A stretch of 64,000 nt of DNA from Ctenosaura bakeri (Eukaryota > Chordata > Lepidosauria > Squamata > Iguanidae), in assembly GCA_948474755.1 (NCBI GenBank), contig CAOLHI010001314.1, positions 1 through 64,000 on the forward strand, written 5' to 3'. Of this stretch, positions 31,509-42,234 are shown in pieces. The notes under the pieces were generated by a model. The model was not told where the DNA came from. It was given only the letters and a program-made list of their open reading frames with translations, and made no database searches. Position numbers and translations under genes: made by a program. Positions within the stretch are counted from its first letter, which is position 1. Every line of letters begins with the position of its first letter.

Positions 31509-31985
31509 GGATAAATTGGAACAGTGCTGTCCTGGGCTTGGCAGCTCACCAAGGTTCCTTGGCTACATAATTAGCTAAATAACAGCAGCTCCATGAAACA
31601 GCCTAAAGGCTATAGTAAACTCTTAGTAAGACACAACAAACAGTCTAAAAAGGGAATAATCCAAAAGCCAAACCAATAATCTGAGCAAAGTGTTGAGGTC
31701 CAAGGCCCAAAGCACAAGGGTAGAGAATGCAAGCACTACCCTGGCTGTTACCACCACTAGCATCAGTAGTTTCCATCAACCTTTTATTGCTGAAGCCTCC
31801 GATTATATAGGCTCAGCATTCTGGCCAGCTGTGTCTTAATCAACAAGCCCAAGGCCTGGGCTCTCCTTTTACCTCCTGCACTGGCTGCCATAAATACTGC
31901 CTTTTCATGTTTCTGGAGTGCAGCTGCTGAGAAGGGACCTGTCTAGGTCCTGGGGTGGGGGCACGACAGGTGCCTGCCAAACTGG
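31509..31985. other. Unassigned interval, possibly LTR-like
   Basis: No coding sequence. A TATA-like gattatatagg (31801) and a TTTATT (31783) are arranged loosely as in a minus-strand LTR, but no termini were found. Confidence 0.25.
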
Positions 31986-32088
31986 AGCCATTTCCTTTGA
32001 GCCCCCTCCTTAGACTGCAAACCCCAGGATTCCATAGGATGTTGAAAGTGGAATCATAGCACTATAACAGCCTAGTGTGGAAATGGCC
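31986..32088. mobile_element. Palindromic MITE, one arm mostly lost
   Basis: Keeps the extreme left end (GCCATTTCC) and the full right arm from CTGCAAACCCCAGGATTCC to GTGTGGAAATGGCC. Most of the left arm is deleted. Confidence 0.75.
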
Positions 32089-32561
32089 TGGGATAGTTGT
32101 AGTTCCAAAAAGGGACTTTTCCAGGCTCTATAACTAACTAGTGTTGACCCGAGCTCTCTCACAGGGCCTACACAAATGTCTAACTCAAGGCTTTCTTCCT
32201 CCTTCAAACCAGGCCTTGTGGAGCAGAGCTGGTGGTGGACACAGCCCTCATGAGATAGGTGGAGTTGAGGAAGCAACACACTTTGCCACACCTGATGCTC
32301 AGCCACCTGAGGAGGCCATCTCAATTAGCTGACTGGACAGGCTGACCCTGGTGCCCAATGAGAGGCTCAAGGAGAAGCAGGAAAAAACTTGGAGTAGGCT
32401 TCTAGCTTCCCTTCTCCCTTATTAATGAGATGGTGCTAACTGTTGTCATTATTTCTAGGTGTGCCTTTATTTTTTTAAAATTAACATATGCACATTTTAT
32501 ATGTATCCTCTTTTGTTCTCTTTCTTCATGATGTGTCATTGCATCTTGCTCAAGGGAATTG
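32089..32561. other. Non-coding interval
   Basis: No exon or recognised element between the MITE remnant and the hAT element. Confidence 0.35.
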
Positions 32562-32569
32562 ATCCTGGA

Positions 32570-32744
32570 TAGTGGCATACGGACAGGGAGGTGAGGTGGG
32601 TGATGTGCCCTGGGTGGCACTTTTTTGTGGGTGCCGCTGCTCCTTGCCTGCCCCACCCCTGCATGCTGCTCCCAACCCCCACATGCTGTCCCCCCCGCGC
32701 CTTCACCCTCGTCACTACTGCGCTTGCGCCAAGTTATGCCACTG
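32570..32744. mobile_element. 175-bp GC-rich hAT element with perfect TSD
   Basis: Termini TAGTGGCATA and TATGCCACTG, flanked by perfect 8-bp duplications ATCCTGGA (32562-32569, 32745-32752). GC-rich interior with no frame of interest. Same family as the nested element at 11019-11215. Confidence 0.85.
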
Positions 32745-32856
32745 ATCCTGGACCTTCTTTGCTTCAGCTCCTTGGCCAGTAAGAACAGCACAGAATTAGA
32801 AAGCACTTCTACATAACCTGTGTGAAATTCATCAAGGGAAATAAGACAAAGCAAAA

Positions 32857-33098
32857 CAATAATAATATTTATATCCTGCCTCTCCACATGGATCAAGGTG
32901 GCGAACAACATGAAAGACGTTATACATTACAAATAGCATGTATTACAATGTGTTGTTAGCTAATTGCCCCCAAGAAGCTGGGTACTCATTTTACCAACTG
33001 CGGAAGGATGGAAGGCTGAGTCAACCTGGAGCCCGGCAGGATCGAACTCACAACCTTGTGGCTGCAGTACCGGCATTTAACCACTGCGTCACCAGGGC
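32857..33098 (-). mobile_element. Sauria-type SINE with 10-bp TSD
   Basis: Inverted SINE: tail (aataatatttatatcctgcc), body GGAAGGCTGAGTCAACC, B box inverted GGATCGAACTC, head ttaaccactgcgtcacc. The 10-mer ATCAAGGGAA occurs at 32831-32840 and again at 33104-33113, a good target duplication if the A-rich tail is included. Confidence 0.8.
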
Positions 33099-33124
33099 AA
33101 TCAATCAAGGGAACAATCAAGGGA

Positions 33125-34260
33125 ACAAGTGTCAAGAAGGAAGAATATAAGCTGAGAGCATTTCCAAATGACTTGGTGTTTGTCTGGGTTTTTTTAAAGA
33201 AGATACCAGTGAATGTATAGTGAGGTTGCTGGAAAGAATAAAAGAATTTGGTAATATGGTAGGATTTAAAATAAACAATCAAAACCCGATGAGGCTGACT
33301 AAGAATATGAGATATTTAGGCCAAGAGGTTTTGATGCAATCTGTCTAACTTCGAAATTGAAAAAAAAGGAAAATATTTGGCCATCATGTGGTGCACAGGT
33401 AATAAAGCCAAAAAATTGTTGATATCAAATACATCTAATGGTGAAAAGGAATTTAAATACATCCGATAGTGCAAAGGATTTTAAAATTAAATCTCCAGAA
33501 GGAACCTATTTGTTAGGAAGACTCATTGGCCAAGAAGTATGGAAGAATTTTGTGATATATGACGACAACAGTGAGACTGCTATACATGTAGAAGTGCAAA
33601 GTAAAGGGTAGGGATGGGACGAATCCAGAATTTTCCGAATCCAAATCTGGATCTGGATCGCTGGGAGATTCTGGGAATCCACGAATCTCACGAATCTCTA
33701 AACTTTTGAATCCTTTTTTAAAAAGGGGTTTAAAAAGCAACTTTTTTAAAAAAAATTAAACTTCTAAAAACTTTTTTTTAAACAGAATTTTTTTAAAAAA
33801 AAACCTATTTTTTGGTTGGAGGATTTGAAAGATTTGGTTCGCCTATTTTTGCACAGGAATTCAGATTTGCGAATATTGAATCTTCACTGAGGATTTGAGG
33901 ATTCGGTTGGCCCATCCCTAGTAATGAGATTCCTACTGAAAAAGATTACCTGGTCAAGTTGATGTGTCCAGCAGACATTTCCAATTTGTGAAAGACTGGG
34001 ACAAAAGGAACAATGTCTTAACTATTGGTTTTGCCTATTAGGATATTACTATTAGTGTATTACAAAATTAGAAGATATTTGAATAACAGAAGTTGATATA
34101 TTAATTGTGATGTACAGTCTGCATTGGGAGAGTTGGAAACCAATTTTATATCAAATGTATTTGTTGTAATTATGGGATTTCTTTGGTTTGTCACTGTGAG
34201 ATGGGACTGTGGTTGGGTAGTTGCAGTTATTCAGTTGTGTAGAAGTAGATATGTAGTATT
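33125..34260 (+). mobile_element. L1 LINE fragment, interrupted by a hAT element
   Basis: 33133-33290 encodes broken pieces of the L1 RT region (KEEYKLRAFPNDLVFVW and RLLERIKEFGNMVGFKINNQ, with a stop between). Degenerate L1-like sequence continues to 33600 and resumes after the hAT element at 33921. Heavily decayed. Confidence 0.6.
33609..33920. mobile_element. 312-bp hAT-like MITE in L1
   Basis: Termini TAGGGATGGG and CCCATCCCTA are inverted repeats. Flanks GTAAAGGG (33601-33608) and GTAATGAG (33921-33928) agree at 6 of 8 positions. The interior repeats GAATCC/GGATTC themes (aatccacgaatctcacgaatc) and A/T runs. Confidence 0.7.
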
Positions 34261-34811
34261 GTGTTATGTAGTATTATAATTTTTAAAAAAACCCACACAT
34301 CTACACTACAGAGGTTTAAATTGCTTCTCTACAACTTTGGCTGTCATGGCTTCCTCCAAAAAAATCCTTGGAATTGTTTTTTGGTGAGACCCAGCATGAT
34401 GTAATAGTTTGAACATTGGGCTACAACTCTAGAGACCAGGCACACAACAGCAACAACAAGGGTACTAAGGACTTTTTTATAAGCTAATGTTTGCCACACC
34501 ACCACCTAAATGACATTTATGAGACAGAATTTGACTTTTTTTAAAAATGTTATCCTGTCATATATGTTTAAAGTTGTTTCCAATCGGAAATTAAAAATAG
34601 AGTAGAGCTAATGTACTTCTTTCTGGGTTCTATGAGGACAAAGACAAACAAATACTGCAACACAATCACAATTTAAGTCCAGACTATTTTTAAACAATGA
34701 TAATTATAATACAATGAATTATACACTAAATCAAAGACATATGCAATGTCCCAACGTTCTATATGTTGAGTGGGATGTCAGTGTAAGACTTGATTGTTGG
34801 ACTTTTCTATA
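34261..34811. other. Non-coding interval with SINE fragment
   Basis: 34388-34445 (agcatgatgtaatagtttgaacattgggctac...) is the head of the BovB-tailed SINE. The rest is AT-rich and unassigned. Confidence 0.4.
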
Positions 34812-34812
34812 C

Positions 34813-35332
34813 AGTGGCCCCTCCACATTTGTGAGGGTTTGGGGTGCAGAACCCTCATAAAAATGGAAAAAACACAAATAACTCCCCTGGCAGTCCCCTT
34901 CCCATTCTCCTCTGGAGCTTTCCCTCTCCCATTCCTTTGCCTTTAGCCTGGACATTCTTGGGGCAAGGGAAGACAAGCTGATAGGCTTACTGGTATTTTC
35001 TCATCAGAGAAAAGCAGAGTTCTGGGGTTCTAGCTACTTCCGGTCATCATCTTGAGAAAGGAGGGTTAGGAGCAAAGAGAGAACTTGACCAATCAGCAGC
35101 CATTACAGAGCAGAATGTGCAGCCACAGGGCAGAGAGGACTTACTTCCAGCAGTGGGAGGAGGCTTTGCTCATCCAGAAGGAGAAAAAGTCAGTTTTAAA
35201 TACAAGCCTTGCAAGCTGGGGTAAGGAATGCAAGGGAATGGGAGGAGGAAAATAGTGGGGGAAGCAAGCATGTGCATCATGAATAATCAAATTTGTAAAG
35301 GTAAAACCCATGAATGTGGACGGAAGAATGTA
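34813..35332 (+). mobile_element. Tigger-like MITE with ~245-bp internal foreign block
   Basis: Left end ACAGTGGCCCCTCCACATTT and right end ATGAATGTGGACGGAAGAATGTATA match the family at 8568. Between about 34975 and 35220 lies unrelated sequence (ctacttccggtcatcatcttg...) not shared with the other copies, probably a later insertion or rearrangement. Confidence 0.65.
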
Positions 35333-35354
35333 TATGCTACTCAGCTGTACTGCA

Positions 35355-35705
35355 TACCTTCCAGCTGTCCCAGTTTGGCAGGGCCAATCCTGATTAATCC
35401 TCTGTTGTCCTGCTTTTTCAGCTGATTTTAAAATGTCCTAGTTTCTCTCCTCCTCCTCCCACTCCCCCCTTTGTCCTCAGCTTACTCCAACTTCTGCAAA
35501 AATAGTTTGCACTCGGTTAACTGTGGACAGAGGGGGGTGCTATCATGCCCTTCCCAGTAAACTCAGGGAAAAGCAAACTGCTGTGGTCATTTCTAGCTTA
35601 TATGTTCTTACTCATGAATAACTTTTGACATCTTGACCACACTCTCGTTGGGCTTGGTCATGTTTCAGTTTTTTGTTCTGTGAAATGCTGGTGATATCCT
35701 TAAAC
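35355..35705 (+). repeat. Dispersed repeat family R1, plus copy
   Basis: CAGCTGTCCCAGTTTGGCAG, TTAATCCTCTGTTGTCCTGC, ctcctcctcccac, TTTGTCCTCAGCTTACTCC and ATGCCCTTCCCAGTAAAC, in the same order as the copy at 29798. Confidence 0.6.
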
Positions 35706-35841
35706 TCTCTAAATGGGACATACAAAATAGGTGCAGGCAAATGCAAAAAAATTTACAAAAATACCAAAATATATTACAGAAATTCCACTACAAGGCTTTT
35801 TGCTCTTTGCATCCTCTTAAATACATAACTGAGAATCATCT

Positions 35842-35928
35842 GGCCCCTCCCAAAACTGCAAACCCCAGGATTCCATAGGATGTTGAAAGTGGAATCATAG
35901 CGCTATAACAGCCTTGTGCAGAAATGCC
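35842..35928. mobile_element. Palindromic MITE, right arm only
   Basis: GGCCCCTCCCAAAACTGC through AGGATTCCATAGGATG to TGTGCAGAAATGCC. The left arm is absent and the arm directly abuts the GC-rich minisatellite at 35934. Confidence 0.75.
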
Positions 35929-35933
35929 ATGTT

Positions 35934-36262
35934 TCGGGTGGAGTGGCTGCCTCTGCCACTGCCCCAGGTCAAAAAAGACCCTAGTGAGGGCAGTGGCAGT
36001 GGCAGACCAGGCTTGAGTGAGGGGGGCTGCCTCTTCTTCCGACGCCACCACCAGGGCTGAGGAAGACCCCCAGGATGGCGGTCCAGCGCAGGCAGAGGGG
36101 TTGCCACTGCCCTGGACCAAAGAAGATCCCAGCAAGGGTTGCAGCAGCAACGGTGGACCAGATTCGGGTGGAGGGGCTGCCTCTCCCGCTGCTGCTGCAG
36201 CCACCCCAGGCCAAAGAGGATCCCAACGAGGGTGGCCGTGGGCCAGGCCTGGGTGGAGGGGC
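35934..36262. repeat. GC-rich minisatellite, ~80-bp unit, about four copies
   Basis: Units carry GGGTGGAGGGGCTGCCTCT, GCCACTGCCCCAGG, CCAAAGAAGATCCCAGC and GGTGGACCAG in the same order, starting near 35936, 36010, 36090 and 36165. This opens long low-complexity frames on both strands, which I do not treat as genes. Confidence 0.65.
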
Positions 36263-36289
36263 TGGCTCCATTTACTGAATTATTGTGTC

Positions 36290-37448
36290 ACAAAATGATG
36301 TGCATCTGAAAAGTTTCACCAACATGAAAGTTTGGAAAGCTCTAACTTGAGACAAGGCGATCATGTTGTCCCTTTAAGGGAACTTCTTGATTAGAAAATC
36401 TGCTGCTCTACTGCCTGTTGAGTCTGGTTGGCCCTGAACCCCGTTCTAGACCCTGGAGAGAAGCAGGGTGAGATGGGTGGTGGGTTGCGGTTGCCCATCC
36501 CGCTCCCTTCCCCTTGCCCAGGCTGTTTGATTAAGCTCCACAACACTTCACAGTTCCTCTTAACTCATAGAGTTTTGACAGCACAACATAAGGTGGCAGA
36601 GCATATGTCTGGGCATATGGTTCCGTTGGGCAGCCTCTTCTCTTGGCCAGGATTTTTCTCATAAAACGAAAGCACTGCTCGTCTTTCTGCCAAGCCAACT
36701 TCTGTCTTATCAACCCACTGGCTCGGAGGCGGCAGAAAGGGTGCATCTGGGCCTGGGACCGCCGCTCCATCCCTGGAGGAGGATTCTGGGCCCTCTTCTT
36801 GGTCTCCGTGCAGGAAAAATCAATAGCTCCAATATGTTAGCACTCCAAATGAGCTGCAATAATATTACACCGGCCATTAACCCCACGAGCACTCAGCTCA
36901 CCTCTTTCCATTAAAAGGAGGATTAGGTGGTAGCTTTCTGCATGCCTCTATTCACCAGGATCATAAAAGCAAAGGCAGAGTTTCAATCTCTTGGCTGGGT
37001 AGGTTGGAGGGGTAAGATCAGGCACTCTGGTCAAGACAGACCTTGCCTGGAAAAAATGTCTGTTGTTTCACTCCTGTTGTTTTCCCAAGGGGAGAAGACA
37101 TTAGATGTGTGCCTTTTTATCCTAGAGAATCTCTTTCACACAACATAATTATGGTAGTTCGGCATCACTTTTATTTTCCTCGGCTCCATTCTTTGGAATC
37201 CTTGGAATAGCCTAAAAGATTCAACAGAAATCTGTGGAACTAAACATATCTAATTGTCAAATAAAATCCATACTATATACCTTAAGATGAGCAGTAAAAA
37301 TAGTTAAGATACAGCAAGCAATAAAAAGTGAAATGAAATAAAAATGTCTGAAGAGTTCTCCCGCAAGTAACCAGCGAAAGAATTGTTATGTACTGTAGGG
37401 GAGGGGAAAGCTTGGTTAGATGTTCTTCAAGCAAAGCTCACATGAAAC
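36290..37448. other. Repeat-poor interval with unassigned minus-strand frames
   Basis: No mobile element recognised for more than 1 kb. On the minus strand two overlapping open frames run about 36531-36860; one contains SQWVDKTEVGLAERRAVLSF and the other KLAWQKDEQCFRFMRKILAK. Neither matches a family I know. A pyrimidine-rich acceptor-like tract (ATTTTTCCTGCACGGAG) lies upstream. It may be a decayed or unrecognised exon, or chance. Confidence 0.3.
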
Positions 37449-37619
37449 TGGACTAGACTGTTACAGTGCTATTATTCCAGTTTCAACATCCTATGGAATT
37501 CTGGGGTTTGCAGTTTGGGGAGGGGCCTTAAAGGCCCCTCCCCAAACTGCAAACCCCAGAATTCCATAGGATGTTGAAAGTGTATAATAGCACTATAAAA
37601 GTCTAGTGTGGAAATGGCC
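37449..37619. mobile_element. Palindromic MITE, near complete
   Basis: Arms GACTAGACTGTTACAGTGCT... and ...AAGTCTAGTGTGGAAATGGC meet at the palindromic centre GGGGCCTTAAAGGCCCC (37515-37531). The outermost left bases are missing. Confidence 0.85.
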
Positions 37620-37673
37620 CTTGCTACTCTTTCCTGCCCAGGAAAATCAATTGGTCACCCTAAATAGGTGGAA

Positions 37674-37890
37674 TCATAGAATCATAGAGCTGGAAGAGAC
37701 CCCAGAGGCCATCAAATACAACCCCTTGCCATGCAGGAAGACCCTCAAAGCACTCCCAACAGATGACCATCTAGCCTCTGCTTAAAAACCTCCAAAGAAG
37801 GAGACTCCACTACACTCCGAGGCAGCATATTCCACTGCTGGACAGCCCTGACTGTCAGGAAGTTCTTCCTGAGTTCAGGTGGAATCCATC
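37674..37890 (-). mobile_element. CR1 LINE 3' fragment
   Basis: Begins gaatcatagaatcatagagc (inverted terminal repeats) and runs through accccttgccatgcaggaag and ctgtcaggaagttcttcctg, the inverse of the 3' end seen at 24862 and 28633. Confidence 0.85.
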
Positions 37891-38132
37891 CAGGTCCAGA
37901 AGTTCTTTACTGGCTAGCAGTTTAGTGGTTCACCACATGAGCACAGTGCATACAAGTCCTGCTGCTCCAAGTCATCGTTAACAATTTTGGGCCCATCATT
38001 GTGTACCTCCTTGGCTGAGAAATACCCTACCAGCTATGTGGGTACTGAGTACTGGCACACCACCCTCACCACTCCATTTGGCCAATCATTGGGACAAAGT
38101 CCTCTAGTGAACCAGGGTGTCAATTCTATTCT
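37891..38132. other. Non-coding interval
   Basis: Nothing recognised. Confidence 0.3.
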
Positions 38133-38365
38133 TATATCTCTGTGTGTATGCGTGTGCTTTCAAGTCACCTGTGAACTTTTGGCAACCCCATGAATTTCAT
38201 TGGGTTTTCTTAGGCAAGGAATCCTCAGAGGTGGTTTTGCCAGTTCTTTCCTCTGAAATGTAGCCTACAGCCTCTGTAATCATTGGTGGTCTCCCATCCA
38301 AGTAATAACCCAAGGCTGATCCTGCTTAGCTTCCCAGATGAAATGGATCAGGTGCTGTTAAGGTC
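38133..38365 (-). mobile_element. SINE with 5S-rRNA-like head
   Basis: The plus strand shows the inverted tail and body (caagtcacctgtgaacttttgg, gggttttcttaggcaagg), then the inverted 5S-like segment GGTCTCCCATCCAAGTAATA and CTGATCCTGCTTAGCTTCC. Same family as the copy at 1138. Confidence 0.7.
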
Positions 38366-38639
38366 ATATCTACTCAGGCAAAAATGCAATTATAGGGGCT
38401 GACCATATCAATCACAGTCTGGGTGAAATTTATATTATCAGTGGTGGTGGTAAGGGAGTCATTCACAAGCACATTTGGTGAGGACACAGGAAAGAGCCTT
38501 CTCCATGCTGCTCACAGGTTTTTCTTCCACAAGAAGTCCTCTTGGCCTCCTCCCTGCTCTCTTTTTGTTGATAGTGGAAGACTTTTTTTTTATTTAGGCA
38601 GGCTTTTGAGATTTTAATTATCTAGCAGTAGTGTGTGCA

Positions 38640-38872
38640 AAGACCGCCAGTGTGATGTAGTGCTTTGACCACTGGACTACAACCCTGGAGGCTGGGATAT
38701 GATTCCCACTCAGCCATGGAAACCCATTGGGTGACTGTGGGTGTGTCACACATTCTCAGCCCCAGAAAAACCCGTGATAGGCTTGCCTTTGGGTTGCCAT
38801 TAGTCCGAAAAAAACTTGAAGTGGCTTTGGGTTGCCCTAAGTCTGAAACAACTACAAGTGTGTGTGAAGTCA
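38640..38872 (+). mobile_element. tRNA-derived SINE with BovB-like tail
   Basis: Head gccagtgtgatgtagtgctttg and cactggactacaaccctgg, body GGAAACCCATTGGGTGACTG, and a tail duplicated around gttgccattagtccgaaaaa and gttgccctaagtctgaaaca ending in acaactaca. Confidence 0.75.
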
Positions 38873-39090
38873 TGTGCTGTATTTTTATTTTTTTTTAATT
38901 TTGAGTAATTAAGTTTAAAATGTGTTTTAAATTGCTTTAACCTTTTTTTTAAAAAAAATAACATTGGTATTTAATTTGTTTTGACCTTTTGCAAAATAAC
39001 ATTTTAATCTAATTTTGTTTCAAACGTCTGTAAGCTCCTTGCCTCCCACCCCAGGAGAAATGTGGGTACAAATGCAATAAATAAACAAAT
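38873..39090 (+). mobile_element. LINE 3' tail fragment
   Basis: AT-rich sequence ending gtctgtaagctccttgcctc and ggagaaatgtgggtacaaatgcaataaataa, a diverged version of the tail at 23510-23575. Confidence 0.45.
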
Positions 39091-39820
39091 AAATTCTCCA
39101 TTGCTCCTCCATCACAATGCCCTTTGACTGTCTGTATACAACAGACATGTCATGCTTTGTGCAAATCACAAATGGACTCCACAAATCCAGCATTAAAAAT
39201 GGGAATATCTGGGAGAGTAGCACTCTGATTGCTGATAGTGCTTAAAGATACTGGGCACTATTAACACCAAAGACACCCAACTACAAGAAGCTTTCAAAGC
39301 TGGTTGGACAGACAGATGCCAATAACAGATGCCGGCTTCCACATCAGTGGTGCAGTAAATGCCCTCCTAGACTTCATCCTAACATATGTTAGACAGCATC
39401 CTAAATGTTAGACAAAAACCTGGAGTGGATGGCGGGCCCCACTGACATGGCATGCCCCAGCAACCCTAATGCTAGCTCTCTGTTAATTTGATAGAGTTAT
39501 TCTAAACAGTTCACAAAAGCTTATGCTACATTAAAATGCATAGTCTTTACAAACCAAGGAATAATGATGCTGCCAGAACTGGGCCTATTATTTCTATATT
39601 TCTGAACAGGGAATGAGAAATTACACCACCAATATCTACTTCTGTTGGACAGTGGCTCTACTTAAAGTGGCCAGCAATCTGCAAATTAACTCCAAAATTT
39701 TGGATCAACAAATGATCGCCTAGCACTCACAGACAAATTAGCAAGCCAAATAAAAACCCATCACAAGGAAAATAACACACATCTTCCAGGTACACACAAT
39801 AATTTGTGGTAGGATTTGCT
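39091..39820. other. Non-coding interval
   Basis: No gene or recognised element; ordinary composition. Confidence 0.35.
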
Positions 39821-39823
39821 AGC

Positions 39824-39927
39824 TGTATATATATGTGTGTGTGTGTGTGTGTGCGCACGCATGTGTGCACACGCATGTGTGCGTGCGTGCACATGTATAT
39901 ATATGTATATGTATGTGTGTATTACAT
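39824..39927. repeat. Alternating purine-pyrimidine tract (TG/CG/TA)
   Basis: About 100 bp of nearly unbroken alternation: TATATATG, a (TG)n run, GTGCGCACGCATGTGTGCAC and back to TATATATG. Such tracts can adopt Z-DNA. Confidence 0.8.
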
Positions 39928-40028
39928 GGGTGATGTTACATATTATATAGATATAGATATTATATATTATATAGATTTTTATGTATGGTCTATTCTGCTG
40001 CTTAATGGTTTATAATTTTATTTTTAGA

Positions 40029-40440
40029 ACCAGTGTGGCATCATAGTTTTCAGCGTTGAACTAGGACTGTAGAGACCAGCATTCAAATTCCCACTTGGCC
40101 ATGGAAAGCTACTGGGTGACTCTAGGCAGGTCACACTCCCTCAGCCTCAGAGGAAGGCAAAGGAAAAATCCCGCCGGAACAAATCTTACTAAGAAAACCC
40201 CTTGGGTTCACCTAGGTCATTTCCACACTAGACTGCTATAGCACTATATTCCACTTTCAACATCCTAAGGAATCCTGGGGTTTGCAGTTTTGGGAGGGGC
40301 CAGGCAGCCCCTCTCGAAACTGCAAACCCCAGGATTCCATAGGATGTTGAAAGTGGAATCATAGCGCTATAGCAGTCTAGTGTGGAAATGGCCTAAGAGT
40401 CATCATATGTCAAAAATGACTTGAAGGCACACAATAATAA
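40029..40440 (+). mobile_element. BovB-tailed SINE split by a palindromic MITE
   Basis: The SINE head and body are at 40029-40214 (aaccagtgtggcatcatagtt, ggtcacactccctcagcctc, aagaaaaccccttgggttc). The tail resumes after the MITE at 40394-40440 (gagtcatcatatgtcaaaaa, aataataacaa). The MITE therefore inserted after the SINE. Confidence 0.75.
40215..40393. mobile_element. Palindromic MITE nested in a SINE
   Basis: GGTCATTTCCACACTAGACT to AGTGTGGAAATGGCC, near-perfect arms around a short spacer. CTA occurs directly at both edges as a possible 3-bp duplication. Confidence 0.85.
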
Positions 40441-40555
40441 CAAAAATGGCAAATCTTATCATTCCTTTCAATGGACATTAAAAAAAAACACCCATTAGTC
40501 TTTAATGGGCCACAATAAGACTGTAGCTGTGCTGAAAGAGACTTACACACTTGGA

Positions 40556-40630
40556 ACATATATATATCTATATATACATACATATATACGTATATGTATA
40601 TGTATATATGTATATATATATATATATATT
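40556..40630. repeat. TA/CATA-rich microsatellite
   Basis: Irregular (TA)n with CATA and GTATA interruptions and a self-complementary centre ATATACGTATAT (40585-40596). It could extrude as a cruciform. Confidence 0.75.
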
Positions 40631-40995
40631 TCAGTGCCCTCTACTGTCTGAAATCAGAGCTGCATATCCCTGGGTTCTTGTCACTAGCAGTGCTAGGATA
40701 AGATTCCACGGCTCCTCAGTGAGCTGCAAACACAGGTACTGGACCAGTTCTTTCCTTTTCGGAATGGTTCCACCATTTCCTATGATTCCCAGCCAGCAAC
40801 CTTCATTTTCCCTGTTCTAGAAAGCAGAGTTCAAAGTCCACATTGCTTTAGCTCCTTTGCTTCCTTCTTGTCAAGCCGTCGCTGCTAATACCCATAAGTG
40901 AGAACCACATCATCACATCTGTTTCCATTCCCTTTGCCCTCCATCCTCAAGTCACCTATCTGAACAAAGACTTTGGTTTCAGAACAAGCCCAGAT
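40631..40995. other. Non-coding interval
   Basis: No gene or element recognised. Confidence 0.3.
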
Positions 40996-40999
40996 CAAG

Positions 41000-41430
41000 A
41001 TCCTTTTGTAAAAAGATATTTTTATTAAAAGAAAAAAAATTCAGCAAAATAGAAGAACAAAAAACTCTAAGTTCCTATACTTTTCACACTGCATTTGATC
41101 ATTTGTCACATCGGTCACATTAGCAGTTAAATATCTATTCATAATAATAAATTTCAAGGAAAACTCAGTTCCTGTTCTCCTTCCCCGAATTAACGTTCTT
41201 CTCTAATGACTATAAGTGCTACATTATTTCTAATTTAGCTTCCGCTTATTATCTAATTCTTTTTTAATAGTTGTCTCTACTGCTATTTTAGCAACATACA
41301 TCATATTCCAATATTATGGTAAGACAAAATTTCTGTCATGTTATCAAAGAGAAAAGTTAAGCTGTCTTAGTACATTTCTCCTCTCTTAAACCGGAACACT
41401 TCTTTAATCTTCTAAAACAATTTTTATACT
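41000..41430 (-). mobile_element. Possible L1 3' UTR
   Basis: AT-rich sequence opening with aagatatttttattaaaagaa, the inverted form of an A-rich 3' end with AATAAA. The composition matches the 3' UTRs at 5341 and 12189. No ORF2 sequence remains. Confidence 0.35.
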
Positions 41431-41432
41431 TA

Positions 41433-41611
41433 GGCACAATTTTTGCACTAGACTGTTATAGTGCAATTATTCCACTTTCAACATCCTATGGAATCCTGGG
41501 ATTTGCAGTTTAGGGAGGGGCTTGAGATCCCTCCCTAAACTGCAAACTCCAAGATTCCATAGGATGTTGAAAGTGGAATCATAGCACTATAACAGTTAGT
41601 GTGCGAATGGC
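41433..41611. mobile_element. Palindromic MITE with TTA duplication
   Basis: Arms GCACTAGACTGTTATAGTGC... and ...GCACTATAACAGTTAGTGTGC around a spacer at about 41523. TTA flanks both ends (41430-41432, 41612-41614). Confidence 0.85.
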
Positions 41612-41614
41612 TTA

Positions 41615-42234
41615 AGTGTTAACTCAACACTCCTACTGTTGCCTATTCCCCCCATTGCAAGATTCCACATTGCCAATGTGATTTCATCGTTATAATAATG
41701 CCACCTCCCCAAACCTATCTTTGCAGCCTAGAAGTGCCCTCTCCATCAAAGCATTTCCAAGGTCCTGAAGAGCAGGGTGCTTGGAAATGATGTTTGCAGC
41801 ACACTTCCATTCATGGGCTGCCTTGAGAACAGGCAGCTGGAGAGACCCATTGGGGCCCTGCTGCAGCTGCTTGTCACAAGGCATCCTGTGACTGGAAAAG
41901 TACTGTAGATGTCATCATCCAGCACTCCAGTGTCTCCTGTGCTTCAGAATCACTTTTGCTGAAGGACTACCAGGCTTGGTTGTGGGGGGTTCACAATCAT
42001 AAATGTGAATCCCCAGCAACAACACCATCCTAGGTCCAGTTGGCAATCCCCTAACTGTTGAAAAGGATGCCAGTCCTAAGATTCATTTTGGATACAGGCT
42101 CTCTCCAAACCAGAATCTGATCGTCATGGATGAAGTATAATTTTTTAAATTAAGCTACATTTGGAAAAGTCCAACCTCTCATCTATTGTTCAGATAAGCA
42201 AACAGGATGAAGTTATAAGATTTAATTTAATTGT
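41615..42234. other. Non-coding interval
   Basis: A 64-codon minus-strand frame at 41690-41884 has no recognisable family and no splice context. Otherwise featureless. Confidence 0.3.

Noticed and set aside
35836..36298. Alanine/proline-rich proteins on both strands
   Set aside because: These frames come from the ~80-bp minisatellite and include part of a MITE.
39824..39927. CRISPR-like or satellite array
   Set aside because: Simple alternating dinucleotides without spacers or higher-order units. No CRISPR array exists in the window.
41690..41884. 64-codon minus-strand frame (starts MPCDKQLQQG)
   Set aside because: It reads naturally but has no recognised family, splice sites or neighbours. 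Too short to call.
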